A DNA stretch of 64,000 nucleotides, from positions 1,056,001 through 1,120,000 of the forward strand of contig CATNEN010000035.1 of NCBI GenBank assembly GCA_950097015.1, read 5' to 3'. A program made the translations under genes and the position numbers. Positions 21,733 through 32,914 of this stretch are shown piece by piece; the stretch's first letter is position 1; each line of letters begins with the position of its first letter. This stretch comes from Macrostomum hystrix. Its lineage: Eukaryota; Platyhelminthes; Macrostomidae. The notes under the pieces are model-generated. The model worked only from the letters and a program-made list of their open reading frames with translations. It did no database searches and was not told where the DNA came from.

Positions 21733-24700
21733 ATGGGTGTCGTGCAGCAACTGAAACGCGAGGTGTGCACTTTTCGGTTCTGGAAGGCGGTCCGAGCTGA
21801 GTTCCTGGGCACCCTGTTGCTGGTCTATTTCGGCTGCGGAGCTACGCTGGCCACAGCGCCGGGCGCTGGGGGCTGCGAGACAGCAAATCTCGTCGATCCG
21901 ACCCTGACTGTGGCGCTGACCTTCGGAATGGCGGTGGCAGTGATCACACAGTGCACCGGTGAGTATCGACTCCTCAAACGCAATTTAGCGTAGTGTACGC
22001 CACGTAAGCTCGTATATTCTTACGCACGCTTGTTTGTTCATCGTACGCTCGTCATACGTTCCATACGTTTGTTCGTCGTACAACTGCCGTACGTTAGTTT
22101 GCCCGTCGTACAACTGCCGTACGTTAGTTTGGCCGTCGTACAACTGTCATACGTTAGTTTGCCCGTCGTACAACTGCCGTACGTTATTTTGGCCGTCGTA
22201 CAACTGTCATACGTTAGTTTGCCCGTCGTACAACTGCCGTACGTTATTCTGGCCGTCGTACAACTGTCATACGTTAGTTTGCCCGTCGTACAACTGCCGT
22301 ACGTTATTTTGGCCGTCGTACAACTGCCGTACGTTAGTTTGGCCGTCGTACAACTGTCATACGTTAGTTTGGCCGTCGTACAACTGCCGTACGTTAGTTT
22401 GGCCGTCGTACAACTGTCATACGTTAGTTTGGCCGTCTTACAACTGCCGTACGTTAGTTTGGCCGTCGTACAACTGTCATACGTTAGTTTGGCCGTCGTA
22501 CAACTGCCGTACGTTAGTTTGGCCGTCGTACAACTGTCATACGTTAGTTTACCCGTCGTACAACTGCCGTACGTTAGTTTGGCCGTCGTACAACTGCCGT
22601 ACGTTAGTTTGGCCGTCGTACAACTGTCATACGTTAGTTTACCCGTCGTACAACTGTCAGACGTTAGTTTACCCGTCGTACAACTGCCGTACGTTAGTTT
22701 GGCCGTCGTACAACTGTCATACGTTAGTTTGGCCGTCGTACAACTGCCGTACGTTAGTTTGGCCGTCGTACAACTGTCATACGTTAGTTTACCCGTCGTA
22801 CAACTGTCATACGTTAGTTTGCCCGTCGTACAACTGCCGTACGTTAGTTTGCCCGTCGTACAACTGCCGTACGTTAGTTTGGCCGTCGTACAACTGTCAT
22901 ACGTTAGTTTACCCGTCGTACAACTGTCAGACGTTAGTTTACCCGTCGTACAACTGCCGTACGTTAGTTTGGCCGTCGTACAACTGTCATACGTTAGTTT
23001 GGCCGTCGTACAACTGCCGTACGTTAGTTTGGCCGTCGTACAACTGTCATACGTTAGTTTACCCGTCGTACAACTGTCATACGTTAGTTTGCCCGTCGTA
23101 CAACTGCCGTACGTTAGTTTGCCCGTCGTACAACTGCCGTACGTTAGTTTGCCCGTCGTACAACTGTCATACGTTAGTTTGCCCGTCGTACAACTGCCGT
23201 ACGTTAGTTTGGCCGTCGTACAACTGTCATACGTTAGTTTGCGCGTTGTACACTCATCAAGCGATAGTTTGTTCGTCGTACACTCTGTTGTAAATGAAAA
23301 ATAACTAGCCTACTGGTTTGGCACATGAAACTATTAAAGCCATGTCGGCTCTCCACTTTCAAATTTCTATTATTATAAACTGCGATCGATAATCACAGAC
23401 GTCTACTGAAACGTCTACTGAAACCAAAACTAAAAGCAGACCTCGCCACCAGTGACGTTTCAAAAATGTTGAGCTGTTTCAACTGGCCAATCGTACTTTT
23501 TGTGGCTTGATCAGCGAGATTAGAGAAATTCACAACCGAATCTGTATACTCATAGTCGATTAGCTGGTGTAACTCGTTGAATGTCCAGGAACTAGGCCTG
23601 GGTGGATGCATTATTGCCTATGGTAAAAAGTGGGCATTCTGTCAGAACCGTTCAATATCTCAAAGGTGCGCAAAATTTCAACCGCGCTCTAGGATTTTGT
23701 GTGCCAGGGTTGCTCCGGTCAGGTGCAGTAAAAAATTCACCCATCTATAAGAAACCACCGAACCGGTTTAGGGCACGCCAGCGGCGCTCACCTGAACCCG
23801 GCCCTGACGCTGGCCATGCTGTCCACCGGCCGCATCAGCGTGGCTCGCGCGCTGCTGTACACCCTGGCTCAGATCGTCGGCGGTCTGAGCGGCTCCGGTC
23901 TGCTGGTCGGCGTCGCTCGTCAACGCCTGACATCGCCGAGGTCGCCGGCCAACGAGACTTCCGGCGGCGGTGGCGGCGCGGTGTACTTCCTGCCAGCTGT
24001 GGCGTCAGACATACATCCTGGACAGGCGTTCGGAGCCGAGTTCATGGCCACCTTCGCGTACGCCTTTGCCACCTTCGCCTGCATGGAGCCGCGCCGACCA
24101 GTGGAGCTCGGCTGCCGGTCCGTCATTGTCGGACTGGCTGTTGCCATGGGACACCTGGTGGCGGTGAGACTGGGGGACAGGAGTTTCTCAGTTTCCAACA
24201 GTGTAAAGTTTGCCCCAGCAATAGCGTACGGCCTCGCCAAAATGAGTGCTCACAGACACAAGCTGTGCAAGGATCTCGGACTCGAAAGTGTGGGATCACG
24301 CGAGTCCCTCATTTTCCCCTAAGCATCGAGTCAATCAACTCGCTCCTCCCGCTGACCGCACGAGGGGAAAAGGGAAGATTGGGGAACAGAATCCCGGCTG
24401 GGAAATGAGGGCCGCTGGCTGGCAGAGGAGGCTCGGAAATTCTGATCGCTTCATCATGCCTCCCATTTGAGCCGGCCGCATCGCAATCAAGGCTAAATTT
24501 GCGCCGCGGGGCTGGTGGAAACCAACGAGGGAGCTGGGCAAGAATCCAACGGATTTGGGATAACGAACTCAACGGAATGAACTGGACTAGAATTTGACTC
24601 GAGAGATTCGTAGATAGAAAGAAGCACGGGACTAATAACTAGCAAGTTTTCAACTGGATCCCCATTCGCAGCTCCCCATCAGCGGGGCCGGCCTGAATCC

Positions 24701-24998
24701 GGTGAGGTGCCTGGCCCCGGCTCTTCTCACTGGCAGCTGGCGGCATCACTGGCTGTACTGGGCGGGGCCGCTGCTGGGCGGCCTGGCCGGCGGTCTCACC
24801 TGCGAGTACGCCCAGGACTCACGCAGCGAGCTTCACTATCTACGCAGGTCGCTGTTAATGCGGGGCCGAGCACTGCGCGGTGGCGGCGGCGTCGGCGGCG
24901 GCAGCGGCTGCGGCGGCAACGGCAGGAGCGGCGGAGGCGGGGTTACCGAGTTCACGTTCACGCCGTCGACTACATTTGAGAACATCGGATCAGCCTGA
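21733..24998 (+). CDS. AQP: aquaporin (MIP family channel)
   Basis: Six-helix membrane channel for water or small solutes. Three exons, 21733-21958, 23772-24163 and 24672-24998, join with matching phases to give 314 residues. Helix 1 includes FLGTLLLVYFGCG. The first NPA loop spans the exon 1/2 junction and reads TGHASGAHLNPA (NPA at about 84-86). Helix 3 region: ALLYTLAQIVGGLSGSGLL. Helix 5 region: VIVGLAVAMGHLVA. The second loop is SGAGLNPVR, so the motif is NPV (215-217) with the pore arginine kept at 218. The last helix region is WAGPLLGGLAGGL. The exon 2 acceptor was set at 23771 because only that keeps the HASG residues before HLNP. A long extracellular loop (about 110-140) and a Gly-rich C-terminal tail are unusual. 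Water-specific or glyceroporin type cannot be decided by eye. Confidence 0.92.
22040..23275. repeat. 30-bp minisatellite in aquaporin intron 1 (about 41 copies)
   Basis: Exact 30-bp period: GTCGTACAACTG, then CCGTACG or TCATACG, TTAGTTT and GCC/GGCC/ACCC variants. Nine consecutive units (22621-22890) are duplicated in the same order at 22891-23160, including the rare TCAGACG variant. As 30 is a multiple of three and the unit has no stop in two plus-strand frames, 420-codon artificial frames run through the array. Confidence 0.98.
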
Positions 24999-26185
24999 TA
25001 ATTACGGCCTCGGGCAACTGAGCAACTACTGAACTTGAAACTTCGACTTGCCTTCACCTAATTACCAAGTGCTTCAGTTCAGTTTGTAAAACCGATGCTA
25101 GCGTTAGCCTGGGTAGAATTTCATGTGGGTCTAACAACGGACCGGTTCACAGTCCACGGACTGAACAGCTGTACACAGGCTTTGGAAGCGCCGACTGTGC
25201 CACAGGCTGCACGAATGAACAAAAAACATAAGCCTATGTACTTTTACTCAATTTTACTGCCCAGCTTTGGACTTGCCTAGTTCACTAAGGAAATCCTTTG
25301 ATCCCATTCGCCGTTATCCCATCATAAAATATCCCCCGTCAAGCCAGCAGACAAGCCTACTCCAGCCTGCCTCACATTCACTGAAATCCCCAGAAATCCT
25401 CAGCTTGCTACTCCCAATCTGTCTGCCTGTTTCAGTCTGAAGGCAAGTCGTGGGGCGCCTGGCCGCATTAAGATCGATCATGTCGTTAGCCGATGGGAGT
25501 CGCCTGAGTTTATCTTCCCCTATCGGTGCCAGTTCTGCTCGCCGCATTCGTCTTGTCTTGTCTAGCTGGGCGTGATTAAATTACCGTCCGAGCTCCGCCA
25601 CCTTCCCTCATCCCCTGTCTCTTCTTTCTCTCTCCTGTTGGCCCAAGCCAGTTGAGCTCATAAATTTTGCATTCCCAACCCTAAGATGCACTTCTGCTAT
25701 TTCAGTGTAGCCTCAAAACTTGGGGCATATTTTCGTTGCTGTTGACAATCGCTTTTGATCCTAAAATATTCAGTGCAAGTGTCTGCTTTAGACTCACAAT
25801 CTCGCAAATAAACTGCCGAAAAAATCTCTGACATTGAAAAACTTGCTAAAAAATGCATATACTTACTGTATTTCCTACTGACGCGTGGTTGGACAGTAGT
25901 AAAATGGGGAAATAGACGAATGACGAATGCTGATGCATCATATTTTTTCTGCTCACAAAATCGCATCATGCAACCATGTCCTACTGTTATTGTTGATTAT
26001 ACTGTACTGTATTCATTTTATTGTTTATTTTTACGAGAATATTATTGAACCAATATAGACTCAGCATAGAGGTTTATACAGTGCACCTTGGTGCATCCTT
26101 GTCACCAGGGTCTTCGACAATAATATTTTTATATCTCAACGATACTGACTAAGATGGCTTTAAAAATTAGTTCAATGTTAAATGA
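24999..26185. other. intergenic with SINE-A fragment
   Basis: A plus-strand SINE-A fragment lies at about 25090-25220 (GTCCACGGACTGAACAGCTG). The GC-richer stretch 25310-25640 holds no supported gene, and 25700-26185 is AT-rich with nothing recognised. Confidence 0.5.
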
Positions 26186-26189
26186 AATA

Positions 26190-26555
26190 AATTAACGGAT
26201 CGATAAACTAACGGATTAGAAAACTAACGGATATAAAATAACGGATAAAAAACTGACGGATCAATAAACTAACGGACCAATAAACTAACGGATCAGTAAA
26301 ATAACGGATCGCTAAAATAACGGATCAATAAACTAACGGATCAATAAAATAACGGATCAATAAAAAACAGATCAATAAAATAACGGATCATTAAAATAAC
26401 GGATCAATAAAATAACGGATCAATAAACTACCGGATCGATAAACTAACGGATCGATAAACTAACGGATCGATAAACTAACGGATCAATAAAATAACGAAT
26501 CAATAAAATAACGGATCTATAAACTAACGGATCAATAAAGTAACGGATCAATTAA
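26190..26555. repeat. 16-bp minisatellite (about 22 copies)
   Basis: AT-rich 16-bp unit AACGGATCAATAAACT or AACGGATCAATAAAAT with single-base variants, lying in the aquaporin to GPCR intergenic region. Confidence 0.95.
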
Positions 26556-26959
26556 CTTTTAAATCGTAAAGGGCGGAAAATTTGGGAAAAATAGCGCTGT
26601 CTTTCTACTGTCTTTCTATTAATTATAAATTAATAATTCATGAGTCAATATACATTTTTTCAAGCTTTTTTTATCGTTTGGAGTTTTTTAATTTGCCTTA
26701 AACTTGTTTTGGCGCACTTTTTTTTTAACTAAAGCTCAATTCGAATGACATGCAAAGCAAGCCACTTAGTGTAAAAAGCAGATCAGGTTTCAATTTTAAT
26801 TTCCTGACTTTCCTAATTTCCAATTTTCCAACCTAACAGGCCCGTCAGTTATAAGAGTGAATTTCAAGGCTGAACACTCACCCATGTCATTTCCACTTAG
26901 CAGCTGCCCCAGATCCTTAAGAAACTCTTCTAATGCTTCAGAAATGAACATTTGTTCAG

Positions 26960-27100
26960 ATTCACTCTGCTCACCATTCACTCTGTTCACCATTCACTCT
27001 GTTCACCATTCACTCTGTTCACCATTCACTCTGTTCACCATTCACTCTGTTCACCATTCACTCTGCTCACCATTCACTCTGTTCACCATTCACTCTGTTG
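26960..27100. repeat. 16-bp minisatellite (about 9 copies)
   Basis: Unit CACCATTCACTCTGTT, nearly identical between copies, which suggests recent expansion. Confidence 0.95.
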
Positions 27101-27405
27101 GTTGAATGGTTGAAGATTTGAGATGAAGAAAAAAAGGTGGTTTTTTGAAATTCTACTGCTAAACGATAGGACAAAGCCTATACGCCCTTAAAAGATGGTC
27201 AATGTTGATCCCAAACGTCTGCAGGCCCGTTTGGGCAAAACCAGATTTAATCGGCTGTGTGAGCCTTAGTGATTATCTAAAAGCAAAGCTAAGCGAACAG
27301 AACTCAGCATTCAAGCATCCCTGAGGCTGTTTTGCCTCATTGCGATTGAGTCGTGACTTACAGCCGAGGCTCCAGTTGGGCGGCTAGTTGTTTTTCGTAA
27401 ACAGA

Positions 27406-27440
27406 TCGCGCTCGAGAAATTTCACAACTCTCGAGCGCGA
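27406..27440. other. 12-bp perfect inverted repeat (hairpin)
   Basis: Arms TCGCGCTCGAGA (27406-27417) and TCTCGAGCGCGA (27429-27440) are exactly complementary around an 11-base loop. The direct repeat CGGCTA flanks it on both sides at a distance. There is no neighbouring gene for which it would be an obvious terminator. Confidence 0.85.
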
Positions 27441-27581
27441 CGGCTAACCCAATAAAAATTCTTTGTAGGGATTCTGCGGATGGGGAGAGAATATCCTGGT
27501 CACTAAAGTGCGCTATGGGAAACTTTCATTCATTCCCGCAATGAATGAAAGGCCAGTTTAGGGCCTGCAAAGAATAGACAG

Positions 27582-27790
<209 letters not shown>

Positions 27791-27794
27791 ATAG

Positions 27795-28660
27795 ACAGAT
27801 ATATTTACAAAAGACTAGCACTGGTCGAGCTGTCAAATCAGTAGCAATTGTAAATATTTGAGTCAGTTGAGCAGTGAAGCGAGTCACAGCCATGACTAGC
27901 CCAGCTAATGAGCACTGCAGTTCTGCTTATTGAATTGGTGAACTGACGGACCGTGACTCGAGATAGACACGACAACGCTGGATATGGTGCTTGATTTGTG
28001 CTTACAGAAATCAGTTTTTAGTGCAACTTTTGTTTGGACATTTTCCCAAACCTTATAATCCGCGTACGAGTATTTGAAATACGGACTTGCTTCGCGTACA
28101 CTAATATGAAATTAGAATTTATAAGTCATAAGGACACGTGACTGAACAATGGTTTGTGTATCCGTTTGATTGCCTCCGGGGTTTTAGAGGCCATTGTTTT
28201 GACAGGATGTCTGACTGCTCGCTCTTCAGCTGTATTGGACCGGAATAATTTTAAGCCTAGTTTATATTCCACTTAACTTTATATTTCATAGCTTTCTAAT
28301 CAGAGAGATCACGCATTGCAGTCACAACAAGTACTTCTTACGAATTTTTTAAGGGAAAATCTATATTGAAGCGAAATTGTGTTGCGATGTTTAAGTGCCA
28401 AGTAATCGCTCTTGAATTGGCTAAAAGATCTTGAACAGCAAATGATTTCTTTCAGACCAGAGTGCTTAAATCCATTAACTGATTAAGCCTCCTTCCTGGG
28501 AAATATTTTGTACGTGCATTGAATGATTGTTTGAAATAAAATTATCTCCTGGCCTGTGTTTTTCATAACTAGTCCTCGGGCATATATAGGGCCAATAATG
28601 ATATAGAAAATGGGGAAAATGGGTTAGTAAATATCGTCACGTGAAATCTTTCAATTTCAT
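27795..28660. other. intergenic, nothing recognised
   Basis: AT-rich sequence without an exon-like frame or repeat family that I can name. Confidence 0.4.
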
Positions 28661-28664
28661 GTGC

Positions 28665-29018
28665 TGCCTACGTGAAACAGCCCACCTAACTCGGCCATCC
28701 TCCTACGTGAAGCAGCCCACCTCACTCTGCCGCCCTCCTACGCGAAGCAGCCCACCTCACTCCGCCACCCTCATACGCGAAGCAGCCCACCTCACTCCGC
28801 CAACCCTCCTACGCGAAGCAGCCCACCTCACTCCACCAACCCTCCTACGCGAATCAGCCCACCTCACTCCGTTACCCTCATACGCGAAGCAGCCCACCTC
28901 ACTCCGCCAACCCTCCTACGCGAAGCAGCCCACCTCACTCCGCCACCCTCATACGCGAATCAGCCCACCTCACTCCGCCACCCTCATACGCGAAGCAGCC
29001 CACCTCACTCCGTTTGCA
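28665..29018. repeat. 35/36-bp minisatellite (about 10 copies)
   Basis: Unit ACGCGAAGCAGCCCACCTCA followed by CTCCGCCACCCTCAT or CTCCGCCAACCCTCCT. The plus strand is open through it because the unit lacks stops. It is not a protein-coding gene. Confidence 0.95.
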
Positions 29019-29019
29019 C

Positions 29020-31189
29020 CCGTCTTGTCCAATCCGTCATTTTGCTAGTCCTCTCATACTCCTTATCGTTAGCAATTTCTGTAGTTGTGTTGTCATGTTG
29101 CTCAGTTGTACTGAGACTCACGCTTTCACATGGCTTAGGTCTCCTTAAGTGACTCACGTCAACATGCGTTCACCTCGTACTTCCACCGAACTGAAAAGAA
29201 TGCACTTAAGAGAAACAGTTTATTATTGAGTTACGCAGATGGGTATAGCTGCATCTAAAAATAGAAACAGACTGATCTGATGGATATGTGCCAAAGCAGA
29301 GAGATTGATTAACGTCTGTCGGCGTTACAAAGCTACGTTTCTCCGTCAGCAATGTTGTCAAAGCTCAATTCTCTATGCCCTTTGGTGGCGTCTTGCACTT
29401 TATATTTATAGCCCTGGCTCTTGGACACTTGGCTGAAGAAGAATACCTCTTTGATGGGGATCAGTCGTTGGGAAGACGAGACGCGGCTCAGAATGCCTGT
29501 CGGCGGTTTAGTCTGTATTATTCCCACACTCTCCCCCCCTCTCTCCCATTGTCGCTTTCAAAGAAGTGTTTGCCTCCACATGCAGTTCAGGCTCCAAATA
29601 GTTTCTCTGCTTTCTTTTGCCCACTGAAAAGTGGCCCGCAGCCAATTGACTGGAGACGAGACCAAATGGGCACTTAAAAATTCTTTGCAATGTATTCAAG
29701 CAATCTGGTCACGAAAATATTTGCCCCTCAGGCCTCAGCCCAACTCACACTGCTTCCGCTATCCATCTATCTATCTATCTATCCATCTATCTATCCATCT
29801 AGCTATCTATCTATCTATCCATCTATCTATCCATCTATCTATCTATCTATCTATCTATCCAATGATACCACAAAATGACTAGTTGATCGATGCAAACACA
29901 CAAACGGATTACTTAATCTTCCACTTAAGTAACACATCAGGGTTGGTGTCTGGTCGGATAACTGACACCGTCATTAGGCTGTGCCCTGGGGGAATCCAAG
30001 GTTTAGCAGCTACTTCAGATCAGCTTGCATCCACATATCTGATGATGCACCAGCTTCTAAAGATAGCAAAACTAAAAGAATCACTTTATTATTCGACAAT
30101 AATTTGTTTTATTCGACAGTTTATTAACTTATTAACTTAACCACCTTAGCCTTCTAACAGTATTTTGATAGGTACGCTCGTAATTTGTAATCTGCATTCA
30201 TAAGGGGCAAATCTAAAAAAACTAGTTTTTCATACACCCCCATTCTGTAACTCAATTCAGTCGAAATAAAATAACAAGTTCAGACGTGATTTTTATAAAC
30301 GCGCTTTTATTCATCATTAAGAGCATTTTCTGACCAGAATAACACGATAGAATTGCAATTTATATTTTTGTTTTTTCTCGGTCCTTCAGTTGGAGAGCAT
30401 AATAAAATCGGTTTAGTCCATGCACGTCACTCTTCATTATTTGTTTCAGAAATTTCATTCGGTCCCAGAGAATAGGATGGAGCTCGGTTGTACAGTTTGA
30501 TGAGTCTGCAGTTCTGCCTGCCTGGAAGCTCTATAACTATTTCCTACCTTCCTCCCTCCTGCCTGAATACTGCGGAAGATAGAAGAGCTGCCAGTGGTTT
30601 AAGAGATAACGGGCCTAGAATGCAGGGTAGCCTTGGCTATAAGAGTGCAACAGGACCTGGAAATGCCCTCAAGCAATGACTTTGAGCACTCAGGCGGTGT
30701 CACCTTTGCTTCTTAGAGGGCGGGAAGGTTGATGAGGTCTGGAAAAGGAATCTGCATGACTTTCTAGTCCCTCTACCATTCACGGACATAAAAGCAGAAG
30801 CTTGTTCGATCTTCATCGTCCGTGTGAAGAGGTCTTCCTTCGTCGTTCCTTCTTTCGATCTCATACATTCACTTCGAGATGAGCTGCAAGCAAGCCCAGA
30901 CAGTTGCAGTATCAAAACGGAACCAAGGGCTTCTCTGATTGGGTCCCGGCTTGCCCCACCCACTGGAACCACCTAATAAAGCATTTAGGGAACTGGCTGC
31001 ATCGGACAGGACTATACTAGGGCTAGAGATTGAGTGAGCGAGAGAGGCCGAGACAGCCACACACCATTCTTAGTGATTTTGTTAGCCCAGGATTTATATC
31101 AAGCTCAATCGCAGACTACGGAGCTTATTATTAGCAAGTGACGCTCACGCGACCAGACACCTTGACAGGCCGCAATCAACAACTGCTCA
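29020..31189. other. intergenic upstream of GPCR
   Basis: Contains a degenerate (TATC)n run at 29757-29866, the complement of the GATA repeat at 27.6 kb. Pyrimidine-rich GC-moderate stretches (29340-29700 and 30480-31060) have no supported gene. The GPCR promoter and 5' UTR should lie at the right end. Confidence 0.45.
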
Positions 31190-32798
31190 ATGGAGAGCTC
31201 TAGATCCGGCTGGCTAGTCGCCCAGTTGTGCATCAACGTGGCCTCCAGCTGCTCAAACCTGTGCGCTGCACACCTGTTCTACCGCCTGTTCCGGGCCAAC
31301 AGGGCTGCTTCCCTGCTGGGCCTGCTGCTGCTGTCCACGAGTGAGTTCGTGTTCGACCTCAGCCACCTGCTTTTCACCGCCAGCAACTTGCTGGGCCGCG
31401 CCTGCGAGGGCGACTCGGCCGGTCAGGCGCCGAATGCGACGACCATGGCCGTCACAGACGCCACCATTGCCACCATTGCCAGCTCTGCCACCATGTCAGC
31501 GGAGCCAGCGACTGGGATCCGGCTGTGGCTGTGCATTGGAGCCTTCGCTCCGTCGAACGCTTGCCTGTTCATTCGCAACTGGTGGATCACTCTGTTCACC
31601 ATTGTGCGCTGCTTCGTCATCGTTTGGCCATTCACGGCGCGCACCGTCTTTACAAAGCGTCTCTACGCTAGGAGCTACGCCGCCTGCGTCCTGCTGGGCA
31701 TTGTGTTCACCGGTCTGCGCGTGTGGGCGGCGTTCGCCTCAGATCATCACCTGCTGCGCTTTGTCATGATCGTGCAGGCTCCGGTGCCCAGCCTGCTCGT
31801 GTTCGGTGCCAGTGTGCTCATGATGGCCGACCTAGTCAAGATCAAGTGGGTGGCATCAAAAAGACGTCGGCTGCGTCGTCAGCAGCTCCTGGCTGCGGCC
31901 ACGCCGCTCCTAGGATCGGCCGCGCAGGAGCATCAGCAGCAGCTGCATGAAAAGCGGCCTTCAAGGTGAGGAGGCAATCATATTGTAGCAAGTGGGGCAA
32001 CACTGCAGACATTGCTTTTGAGAGCCGCTATAAACCTGTAACATCTTATTCAAGCATCATGCTAAGGATTTCGAGGCTTGCTAGGGCAATATTAGAAGTG
32101 GACATTGTAGCCATCAATCGCAGAGTATTTTAGAAGGCTTATTTAAAGATTCGATTGAACACATTCTGAATTGTGAAACTGTTTAGCCTCGTGTTCTACT
32201 CGTAATTTCCAGATCGCTACAACTGGAAGAGATGCAACAGAATCCCCAGCAACAACAACAACAACAACAGCAGCAGCAGCAGCAGCAGCTAGTGATGATG
32301 CGCCCAATGGAGCGCCCGCGAAGCCACTCGGTGATCTGGGAGTCGGCTCTGATCGACCATCACCGAGGACGCAGCAATAGTCCCTCCTCCTCGGAGATCG
32401 GCACGCCCAACAAGAAGAGCAAGAAGAAGACCGACGCGACAAAGACTGGCCGGGAGAAAGCGTCGGCAGCTGCGGCGGCGAATTCGATGACATCAGACGG
32501 CGCCGATCAAGCCGCTAGTCGAGTCCTGCGCGCCACCATCACCATCGCGTCTGTCGCGGTGCTGTTTGTAGTGCTGGAGACGCCTTGCAGCATATTCGTG
32601 TTCCTGGGCCTGGAGTCCTCCCTGACTGAGCACATCAGCAACACTCTGATTGGCGTGGACTCTCTGCTCAACTTTGTCGTGTTCATGTGTACCAGTTGCA
32701 CTTTTCGGGCTGAGTTTTTGACCCTTTTCAGCTCCACTCGCTCTGGCAGGAGCCGCCAACACGGCAATAGCCAGCGAAACCGAGCCAGCGCCGGTTGA
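31190..32798 (+). CDS. class A-like orphan G-protein-coupled receptor
   Basis: Seven-helix plasma-membrane receptor; ligand unknown. Two exons, 31190-31965 and 32213-32798, join AG/A (Arg codon) to give 453 residues. Helices visible: about 9-32, 39-63, 109-150 (WLCIGAFAPSN, then TLFTIVRCFVIVWPF), 162-182, 190-215, and in exon 2 ATITIASVAVLFVVLETPCSIF (helix 6) and the helix 7 segment with VDSLLNFVVFMCTSCTFRAEF. The DRY position reads VRC and the NPxxY position reads like DSLLNF, which is seen among divergent invertebrate peptide-receptor-like GPCRs. The loop between helices 2 and 3 is long with an N-glycosylation site (NAT). The second extracellular loop is very short. The third cytoplasmic loop is long, spans the intron and carries a polyQ run. 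Peptide-receptor kinship is a guess. Confidence 0.83.
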
Positions 32799-32914
32799 AG
32801 TCAAACGGAAGGACGTCGATATAGAACCCGCAACCTATATAAAACTGACCTGCTGGTTGTGCTCTTTTAAATTCTAGAATTTTCACAGCTTCACGACTGG
32901 ACGGCACTGCCCTT

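Noticed and set aside
22030-23304. Two overlapping 420-codon open frames
   Set aside because: They are translations of a 30-bp tandem repeat inside the aquaporin intron; the period is divisible by three and the unit has no stop.
24246-24572. Overlapping frames on both strands between aquaporin exons 2 and 3
   Set aside because: They lie in an intron defined by a clean donor at 24164 and acceptor at 24671 that restore the aquaporin sequence.
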